Part shown: positions 13,972 to 18,219 of the stretch, one piece after another
Layout: each line of letters opens with the position of its first letter
Numbering within the stretch: the first letter of the stretch is position 1
Source of the DNA: JBBQQK01 sp038216025
Lineage (GTDB): Bacteria > Patescibacteriota > UBA1384 > XYA2-FULL-43-10 > 1-14-0-10-43-13
Reading direction: 5' to 3'
Assembly (NCBI GenBank): GCA_038216025.1
Contig: JBBQQK010000012.1
Span: forward strand, 1 to 18,219
Length of the DNA: 18,219 bases
Program-made: the position numbers and the translations under genes
Notes under the pieces: model-generated
Databases searched by the model: none
Told to the model about the DNA's origin: nothing
Seen by the model: the letters and a program-made list of their open reading frames with translations, nothing else

Positions 13972-14898
13972 TTGAACGTCAGAATCTGTGTAGTTGACTT
14001 GTCAAGCGAAGAGCTTGGCAGCCATACTGTAGAGGTCGAATATCAAGGCCAACATAGCATTGAGAGACGACCCAAGGACTTCAAGGTTTTAGTAGAGAAA
14101 TGGCTTAACAAGATTATGCCAGCGCCTCTCGAACACTTGGAATATGAGCTTCAAATTGGCAGATATCTAGCTGCAAAAAACTTCACGGGCGTAAAACTAA
14201 TCACTCTAGCCAACGACAACATGAGCACAGCCATTTTGAGGGTTCGTCCAAGCGGACACGAATGGCAATGGGAGTGCAGACTAATATGTCCGTCAACAGA
14301 GGTAGTCTATGATCTGTTCAACCTTGAGCGACCGGGTGCGTGCATGTTCCTCGCCGCATGTGCTGACAAGGTAAAACTTCAGACTATTCTATCGCAAGTA
14401 GATATCCCTGAGATTTCCGAACGAAAACGGAAAAAGATAAGAAAAGGAATTCAGAACGAGATTCGTATCACCGAGAAGCTCAGCCGCAAACAGCTCAAGC
14501 ACTTCTCATACCTTTTGCACGACAAAGATGTGGTCGGGAGCCAGGAGATTCTCGAGCTTGTCCCGAAGGTTTTAGGGCACAAGGTAAGGGAAGAAGCAAT
14601 CGCCGCAGTGCTAGAAAAACTGGTGTTTGAGGGATTGCTTGAGCCGGTGATCGGAGGCTGGAAGGACGGAAATCCTCTCTTCAAAACTCTCGATTTGTGC
14701 CGAGAGTTGGAAGAAGATTACCGCAATTACATCAGACAAGAAGAGAACCAGAGACGACAGTCTCAGATTCAGGCAAAGAAACAGCAACTCGAAGCCATGG
14801 AAAAGCGTAAAACAAAAGTAGCTTTGCAGCTAGAACAACTATCCGGAGAGATAGTTGCGCTTCAATCAGAACTCAAAGAGCTAGAACAGCAGCCGTAA
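13972..14898 (+). CDS. Unrecognised protein with C-terminal coiled coil
   Basis: 308 residues; I do not recognise the family. The N-terminal 140 residues look like a globular alpha/beta domain (RICVVDLSS, VKLITLAND, HEWQWECRL). There follows a very basic stretch (RKRKKIRKG, 151-159), a region resembling a winged-helix fold (about 172-230: QEILELVPKVLGHKVREEAI and LEKLVFEGLLEPVIGG), and a long Gln/Glu/Lys-rich coiled coil (about 243-306). Basic patch plus helix-turn-helix-like segment make nucleic-acid binding possible, but this is inference. The start is TTG (AAAGGGG about ten bases upstream); no ATG lies near. It is monocistronic with its own extended -10 promoter and a strong gene-end hairpin, so it is expressed independently. 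Confidence 0.8.
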   Translation: MNVRICVVDLSSEELGSHTVEVEYQGQHSIERRPKDFKVLVEKWLNKIMPAPLEHLEYELQIGRYLAAKNFTGVKLITLANDNMSTAILRVRPSGHEWQWECRLICPSTEVVYDLFNLERPGACMFLAACADKVKLQTILSQVDIPEISERKRKKIRKGIQNEIRITEKLSRKQLKHFSYLLHDKDVVGSQEILELVPKVLGHKVREEAIAAVLEKLVFEGLLEPVIGGWKDGNPLFKTLDLCRELEEDYRNYIRQEENQRRQSQIQAKKQQLEAMEKRKTKVALQLEQLSGEIVALQSELKELEQQP

Positions 14899-14902
14899 CA
14901 TT

Positions 14903-14932
14903 AGGCGGCCGACAAGATGTCGGCCGCCTTTA
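14903..14932 (+). terminator. Gene-end hairpin after the coiled-coil gene
   Basis: A perfect 12-bp stem, AGGCGGCCGACA (14903-14914) with TGTCGGCCGCCT (14918-14929), and a three-base loop, four bases after the stop. It is followed by TTAAC, a poor U-tract. Confidence 0.7.
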
Positions 14933-14988
14933 ACGTATTGTTTACAATCTCTAAATCTGAACCGCAAGATTCCTATCAGTCGAATTAG

Positions 14989-15228
14989 CTATTTTATACT
15001 TTTGCGCAATAGTTCGATTTCCAGAAATATGTAGCCTAAAACCGTTACGATGGAACCGCCCATAACCTTGCTGCTTGGAGAAATTAAGCTGAAACCGAAA
15101 AAGATATTTAGGAAATAGCCGGCTATACCCATTCCAAGAACTGTGGCTCCAATTAAAATTACCAATAATGCAACACCGTAAAATGAGATCTCTTGCGGCT
15201 TTTTGTTATTTAGCTTGGCCCAATCCAT
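14989..15228 (-). CDS. Small two-helix membrane protein
   Basis: 79 residues, not recognised. A polar start (MDWAKLNNKKPQEIS) is followed by two hydrophobic helices (about 17-42 and 55-72), with a short loop (SLISPSSKVMGG) between them and a basic C-terminus (LLRKSIK). Both termini are predicted cytoplasmic. The ATG has AAGGAG six bases upstream, and a good promoter lies just before it, so it is a real, separately transcribed gene. No partner is implied by its neighbours. Confidence 0.75.
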   Translation of the reverse strand: MDWAKLNNKKPQEISFYGVALLVILIGATVLGMGIAGYFLNIFFGFSLISPSSKVMGGSIVTVLGYIFLEIELLRKSIK

Positions 15229-15263
15229 GCTTTCTCCTTTATCAAAAAATATTATTCAATTTT

Positions 15264-15292
15264 ATAATAGTACTGTTTAGCTAATGTGACAA
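15264..15292 (-). promoter_or_regulatory. Promoter of the small two-helix membrane protein
   Basis: On the minus strand TTGTCA (15292-15287), 17 bases, then TATTAT (15269-15264). The leader of about 28 bases carries AAGGAG. Confidence 0.6.
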
Positions 15293-15293
15293 A

Positions 15294-15327
15294 TAAAAAA
15301 CAGAACCATCAATAGTTGAGGGCTCTG
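15294..15327 (-). terminator. Terminator of the Cys-rich small-ORF unit
   Basis: On the minus strand CAGAGCC (15327-15321) pairs with GGTTCTG (15307-15301) with one mismatch. An inner TCAA/TTGA pair closes the loop, and T6 follows at 15300-15295. Confidence 0.65.
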
Positions 15328-15332
15328 GTTTT

Positions 15333-15365
15333 TGCCCCAGCGCGCCATTCTGACGATATGGGGCA
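15333..15365. repeat. Hairpin TGCCCCA/TGGGGCA
   Basis: A seven-base perfect inverted repeat (15333-15339 and 15359-15365) with a 19-base loop, between the 36-codon ORF and the terminator. Possibly part of the 3' UTR fold. Confidence 0.4.
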
Positions 15366-15371
15366 TTGATC

Positions 15372-15482
15372 TTAAGCTGTCAGACTCTTGTTAACTTGCC
15401 TCTTGTCAAAAATGACCTGGCAGACAATATAACAGACAAGCGCAAACTGACCGAAAGCATCGATGATACAGACGAGCTTCAT
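15372..15482 (-). CDS. 36-residue hydrophobic peptide, possible single-helix membrane protein
   Basis: A very short ORF, start ATG 15482, stop TAA 15372. The product begins MKLVCIIDAFGQFALVCYIV and continues CQVIFDKRQVNKSLTA: one hydrophobic helix with three Cys and a basic, polar tail. GGGGAG lies about six bases before the ATG and the ORF starts 20 bases after the stop of the upstream Cys-rich gene, before a shared terminator. Those placements support a real small membrane protein. No family is recognised; a role with the upstream Cys-rich protein is only a guess. Confidence 0.5.
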   Translation of the reverse strand: MKLVCIIDAFGQFALVCYIVCQVIFDKRQVNKSLTA

Positions 15483-15502
15483 CGCTGTCTCCCCTTTCTT
15501 TT

Positions 15503-15742
15503 CTATCTACCGAACCCATCCAGGCGTACTGCTGCCTTGCAATCAATGCAACAGGCATTTGGGTCAACTGTTCTTACTTGATCGTTGACTCCTGTAATGT
15601 TGTGCCCCGAGCCAGTTGCCTTACAGATAGCTGGTTGATTCAACTTAAACACGTAACCGTTGAATCGCTTTCCTGGTCCTTGTCCTTCGTAGGAAGGGAC
15701 GAAAGTTCCCCTGATAATCTCAGGTTTAGTTTTTTCAGACAT
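15503..15742 (-). CDS. Small Cys-containing protein of unknown function
   Basis: 79 residues beginning MSEKTKPEIIRGTFVPSYEG; not recognised. The C-terminal half holds ICKATG and NACCIDCKAAV, four Cys that could bind a metal or form disulfides. A strong Shine-Dalgarno (GGGAGG) sits eight bases before the ATG at 15742; the frame is open three codons further to a GTG, which is less likely. The 5' part overlaps another Cys-rich ORF (15640-15813) in a different frame. It is followed by the 36-codon hydrophobic ORF. Confidence 0.6.
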   Translation of the reverse strand: MSEKTKPEIIRGTFVPSYEGQGPGKRFNGYVFKLNQPAICKATGSGHNITGVNDQVRTVDPNACCIDCKAAVRLDGFGR

Positions 15743-15813
15743 TGACCACACCTCCCTTCGTCGTTGATTTCAGTATATGCTCCAGGACAACTTATGTAAC
15801 AATCTTCAGACAT
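15640..15813 (-). CDS. Small Cys-rich ORF overlapping the next one
   Basis: 57 residues from the ATG at 15813, which has GAGGTGG a few bases upstream and an extended -10 promoter about 40 bases upstream. The first 26 residues contain two Cys pairs (DCYISCPG and RCGQC), a zinc-ribbon-like spacing. The second half is low in recognisable features and overlaps the next ORF by 103 bases. A -1 shift at an A6 run (15735-15730 on the minus strand) would join its N-terminal half to the next ORF, giving a four-cluster Cys protein of about 105 residues. It is either a separate small protein, the N-terminus of a frameshifted fusion, or a decayed gene. Confidence 0.4.
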   Translation of the reverse strand: MSEDCYISCPGAYTEINDEGRCGQCLKKLNLRLSGELSSLPTKDKDQESDSTVTCLS

Positions 15814-15851
15814 CTCGTCCACCTCGAAGTAGTTTTTCTGACTCTACTATT

Positions 15852-15860
15852 TATATACCA
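15852..15860 (-). promoter_or_regulatory. Extended -10 promoter of the Cys-rich unit
   Basis: On the minus strand TGG-TATATA (15860-15852), about 38 bases before the first ATG at 15813. No clear -35. Confidence 0.4.
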
Positions 15861-15874
15861 TTAAAATAGTGGCC

Positions 15875-15898
15875 CGAAAAGAGCTACTTTATCAGCTC
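15875..15898 (-). terminator. Possible weak terminator of the msr operon
   Basis: On the minus strand GAGCT (15898-15894) pairs with AGCTC (15885-15881) around eight bases, followed by TTTTC. It overlaps the msrA stop codon. Confidence 0.35.
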
Positions 15899-16417
15899 CA
15901 AATACTCTTTCCTTAATTTTTCTATTTTTGGATTAATAACTATCTGGCAATAAGGAGATCCTTGATGAAGTTCATAATAGTCATGATGGCTTATTTCTGC
16001 AGGATAGAAATTTTCAAGCGGCCTAATTTCCGTTACGATTGGACTATCAAATATCTTTCGCTCTTCTAATTCGATAATATATTTCTCCGCTTCATATTTT
16101 TGATCTTCAATAGTATATAGAATAATTGACCGGTATTGAGAACCAAAGTCTGCTCCTTGCTGATTGGCGGTAGTCGGATTATGAGTTGAAAAGAAAACTT
16201 TAAGCAAATCTTTAAGACCAATGACTTCTCGATCATACTCCACATCAACAACCTCGGCATGACCGGTTTCACCACTTGAAACCTGTAGATAACTCGGGTT
16301 GTCAACATTGCCGCCTGCATAACCTGGCGTCACCTTGCTTACACCGCTTAATTGCTTGAATACTGCCTCGGTGCACCAAAAGCACCCCCCGCCCAAAACC
16401 ACCTTTTCACTTTTCAT
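15884..16417 (-). CDS. msrA: Peptide methionine (S)-S-oxide reductase
   Basis: 177 residues. It reduces the S-epimer of methionine sulfoxide in proteins. The GGGCFWC motif carries the catalytic Cys12, with a second Cys at 15; the segments TPGYAGG (30-36), GHAEVV (52-57), FFSTHNPT (75-82) and QYRSII (94-99) are the conserved family blocks. A further Cys157 (SPYCQIV) is a candidate resolving Cys. AGGAG lies before the ATG, inside the end of msrB, which it overlaps by 11 bases, so the two are translationally coupled. Electrons would come from thioredoxin, which is not encoded here. Confidence 0.96.
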   Translation of the reverse strand: MKSEKVVLGGGCFWCTEAVFKQLSGVSKVTPGYAGGNVDNPSYLQVSSGETGHAEVVDVEYDREVIGLKDLLKVFFSTHNPTTANQQGADFGSQYRSIILYTIEDQKYEAEKYIIELEERKIFDSPIVTEIRPLENFYPAEISHHDYYELHQGSPYCQIVINPKIEKLRKEYLELIK

Positions 16418-16787
16418 GTTTTTCTCCTGGTTTAAAATCCATCGAGATAGAGTTCACGCAATGTCTAATATTTTTAGGAGTCAGATACTCCCCTTTAAAG
16501 AGATGGCCCAAATGCGCACCGCAAACAGCGCAACTGATTTCTGTTCTTATGCCGTCAGCATCTTGAGTTCGCTTTACCGCCCCTTCTATCTCATCATCAA
16601 AACTGGGCCAACCGCAAAACGCTTCGAATTTATTCTCCGACCTGTAAAGCGGATTGCCACATTTTTTGCAAACATAAATTCCGTTTTCAAAATGCCGGTC
16701 AAATATACCAGAATGTGGAGCTTCGGTTGCCTTTTCCTCGATGACTCTTTTTTCTTCAGGGGTAAGTTTTTTATTTTGTTTGTTCAT
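16407..16787 (-). CDS. msrB: Peptide methionine (R)-S-oxide reductase
   Basis: 126 residues from the ATG at 16787. It reduces the R-epimer, complementing MsrA. Two CxxC pairs bind structural zinc (Cys40/Cys43 and Cys86/Cys89), and the catalytic Cys110 lies in RHCVNSISMDF. GWPSF (59-63) and GAHLGHLF (90-97) are family hallmarks; the extra Cys58 (FCGWPSF) is a possible resolving Cys. The frame remains open to a TTG at 16823, but the ATG is preferred because an excellent promoter ends seven bases before it, leaving no room for a leader. First gene of the msrB-msrA operon. Confidence 0.95.
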   Translation of the reverse strand: MNKQNKKLTPEEKRVIEEKATEAPHSGIFDRHFENGIYVCKKCGNPLYRSENKFEAFCGWPSFDDEIEGAVKRTQDADGIRTEISCAVCGAHLGHLFKGEYLTPKNIRHCVNSISMDFKPGEKHEK

Positions 16788-16794
16788 AGATTTG

Positions 16795-16831
16795 ATTATG
16801 CGTGCAAAATAGGCTTTAATCAATATTGATT
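16795..16831 (-). promoter_or_regulatory. msrB promoter with palindrome over the -35 box
   Basis: On the minus strand TTGATT (16823-16818), exactly 17 bases, then CATAAT (16800-16795), ending seven bases before the msrB ATG: a leaderless layout. The -35 is half of a perfect 14-base palindrome AATCAATATTGATT (16818-16831), a candidate operator also facing the divergent gene at 16864. Confidence 0.6.
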
Positions 16832-16863
16832 CCTATATTTAAGAACCAACGAAAGGAAGTGCT

Positions 16864-17430
16864 ATGTCTATATATAAAGCAAGCTTTATAGGTATCCAGT
16901 TTTCAAAGGATTTGAAGGAGCAATTCTCAAAGCTTCTGACAGAATTGAAAGAACTCGTTCCGAATCTAGATACAACAAATGCAAAAGTGCCTCACATTAC
17001 CTTGGCATTCTTGAGCGAACAATCAGAGGAAAATTTAATTGCTATTAAAGAAAAAATTAAGGCCAACATTAAAGCGGGTGAAGTTTCAATCAAGGGATTC
17101 GGCTTTTTTACCAATTACAATCTGGTCCTATATCTCAACGTCAATCTTTCATCAGAGCTCTTAGACCTCCAAAAAGACTTATCTGAGCAGCTAAAAGATT
17201 ACATCAAAGAGACAGACCAAAAACCTTTTGTTCCACACTTAACTTTGGGACGAATACGGGACCAAAGAGCAATCGATGAATTCTTCGATTTAGACAAAAA
17301 AGAAAAAGTTCGTCAATTTTTGAAGAACGTTCAATTCGATTTTACGATAGAAAATATCGCCATCTATGGCGTTGATGTCGACAATACGACAGCCGGCCAA
17401 CAAGTTCTGCATGAGATCAAGATCAAATAA
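16864..17430 (+). CDS. 2H phosphoesterase, 2'-5' RNA ligase (LigT/ThpR)-like
   Basis: 188 residues with the two HxT motifs that define the 2H superfamily: PHITLAF (His44, Thr46) and PHLTLGRI (His125, Thr127), about 80 residues apart. Characterised relatives hydrolyse 2',3'-cyclic phosphodiesters or ligate tRNA halves through 2'-5' bonds; the physiological substrate in bacteria is usually unclear. The start ATG has AAGGAAG six bases upstream. It diverges from msrB across a 76-base spacer and converges on the YdjM-like gene with only two bases between the stop codons. Confidence 0.85.
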   Translation: MSIYKASFIGIQFSKDLKEQFSKLLTELKELVPNLDTTNAKVPHITLAFLSEQSEENLIAIKEKIKANIKAGEVSIKGFGFFTNYNLVLYLNVNLSSELLDLQKDLSEQLKDYIKETDQKPFVPHLTLGRIRDQRAIDEFFDLDKKEKVRQFLKNVQFDFTIENIAIYGVDVDNTTAGQQVLHEIKIK

Positions 17431-17432
17431 TA

Positions 17433-17984
17433 TTATCTAACAATATACCGATAGACTAGAATTAGTATCGTAATATTTACCGCAGGATAAATAACCAAGT
17501 TCTCAAACCATTTTCCCGTCTTAATCCGGGCCTTTTTGATGGGCGGAATACCAAAATGGTAGCCCAAAGGGAATAGCAGCGGCACACCGGACTCCGTAAA
17601 CATGTCAGCAAATAAATGAGAGGCATAGCCGAGAACAAAGGCTAGAATGAAGGATTCAGAATTAAGAATTAAGCCAAAATGTGAATTTACTATTTTAATA
17701 AACAATGAAAACAGAGAAACAAATAAGCCCATACCGAGGAAAGAATGGGAGAGGTGGCGATGACCGCCAATGAATACCGGATTTACAATACGCGAAATAA
17801 TAATGCCGGCAGGAATCTTGTCCCAAAGTTCGCCTGAAGGCGTGTCCAAATCAGGAGCAGCTGCTCCGATGAGAGTCGGAATCAACAATATTAGAACTAC
17901 AGGCGAAAACTGCGCATTGGAAATATGCAAGAAATAAACAGAAGAGAATAATACTCCAGCAGACAGATGAGTTTTATAAGTCAT
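17433..17984 (-). CDS. YdjM-like membrane-bound metal-dependent hydrolase
   Basis: 183 residues of the YdjM family (PF04307, named for LexA-controlled E. coli YdjM). Conserved probable metal ligands are visible: His6 (YKTHLSAG), APDLD (43-47), HRHLSHS (75-81) and SHLFADM (122-128). Predicted helices at about 8-20, 27-44, 82-99, 110-127 and 163-180 make it an integral membrane protein. The family's reaction is not firmly established. An extended -10 promoter ends six bases before the ATG, with no Shine-Dalgarno, so the mRNA is probably leaderless. Confidence 0.85.
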   Translation of the reverse strand: MTYKTHLSAGVLFSSVYFLHISNAQFSPVVLILLIPTLIGAAAPDLDTPSGELWDKIPAGIIISRIVNPVFIGGHRHLSHSFLGMGLFVSLFSLFIKIVNSHFGLILNSESFILAFVLGYASHLFADMFTESGVPLLFPLGYHFGIPPIKKARIKTGKWFENLVIYPAVNITILILVYRYIVR

Positions 17985-17990
17985 GTGGAT

Positions 17991-17999
17991 ATTATAGCA
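17991..17999 (-). promoter_or_regulatory. Extended -10 promoter of the YdjM-like gene, leaderless arrangement
   Basis: On the minus strand TGC-TATAAT (17999-17991) ends six bases before the ATG at 17984, the same layout as the surface-protein gene. Confidence 0.6.
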
Positions 18000-18219
18000 A
18001 ATCGTCTTTCCAAAAACTTAGCGGGATATAGCTATCAGTGAAAAATATCTTATGATTTAACAAATTCGGAACAAATGGATAGTTATTGTTTAACCTTTGA
18101 CCCACAACCAGAGCAACGGGCTGGCTTTCGGACACCCTCGGTTTCCGATTCCTTCCTACTTCGGGAGACCAACTGTTCTCCCGACCCCACTCGTGTTCGA
18201 GTCCCAACAATACGAATAT
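18000..18219. other. Gene-free right edge with three tandem hairpins
   Basis: No convincing gene. Three closely spaced perfect hairpins lie in 75 bases: TCGGA/TCCGA (18128-18132, 18144-18148), TCGGGAGA/TCTCCCGA (18161-18168, 18177-18184) and ACTCG/CGAGT (18189-18193, 18198-18202). The last carries GTTCGAGTCCC, which resembles a tRNA T-loop, but no T-stem or acceptor stem can be formed around it. The element may continue beyond the window. Confidence 0.4.

Noticed and set aside
17992..18210. Minus-strand 72-codon ORF at the right edge
   Set aside because: It covers the hairpin cluster and the YdjM-like promoter; no ribosome site and no family resemblance. It may be a read-through of a structured element.
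18100..18210. A tRNA gene suggested by GTTCGAGTCCC
   Set aside because: The flanking bases cannot form a five-base T-stem, and no acceptor or anticodon stem fits on either strand.

Overview
The window looks like a piece of a small-genome, low-GC bacterial chromosome from an uncultivated lineage, most probably Candidatus Patescibacteria (CPR). This is inference from the overall look: tightly packed short operons, gene-end hairpins with poor U-tracts, TTG starts, a DUF4342 protein, a YqeG-type phosphatase, a MacB-like ABC protein, and a giant membrane-anchored surface protein with NHL repeats. TGA is used as a stop, so the Gracilibacteria-type code is unlikely. No rRNA, convincing tRNA, CRISPR array or prophage is visible.

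Layout. 1-850: a nucleoside diphosphate kinase with its own promoter and gene-end hairpin. 850-3078 (minus): a DUF4342 protein followed by a fused ATPase-permease of the MacB/FtsX type. 3231-3852: a YqeG-like HAD phosphatase. 3876-7185: a compact copper-resistance operon made of a CsoR repressor with its operator sitting on the -10 box, a three-helix membrane protein with an external cupredoxin domain, and a CopA Cu(I)-ATPase. Repressor, copper-binding surface protein and efflux pump are co-transcribed, the last two overlapping by 14 bases.

7074-9000 is a patch of accessory DNA: an unrecognised secreted-protein gene on the minus strand, a 450-bp internally deleted IS66-family element with both ends and an 8-bp target duplication, a roughly 173-bp palindromic element, and a complete IS200-type insertion sequence. 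Next comes a 1580-residue surface protein (9037-13779, minus). It appears to be a clan GH-A glycoside hydrolase barrel interrupted by a carbohydrate-binding-like domain, itself interrupted by a six-bladed NHL propeller.

13972-14929 holds an orphan coiled-coil protein and its gene-end hairpin, followed by a small membrane protein on the minus strand. 15294-15860 (minus) is a compact transcription unit of two overlapping Cys-rich small ORFs and a 36-codon hydrophobic ORF. 15884-16787 (minus) is an msrB-msrA methionine sulfoxide repair operon, divergent from a 2H phosphoesterase (2'-5' RNA ligase-like) gene. A YdjM-like membrane hydrolase follows (minus), and the right edge is gene-free DNA with three tandem hairpins.

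The points most worth a second look are the nested domain architecture of the surface protein, three genes whose promoter -10 box lies only 6-7 bases from the ATG (leaderless mRNAs), repeat-like sequence inserted in frame into copA, and the overlapping Cys-rich ORFs with an A6 run at the junction.
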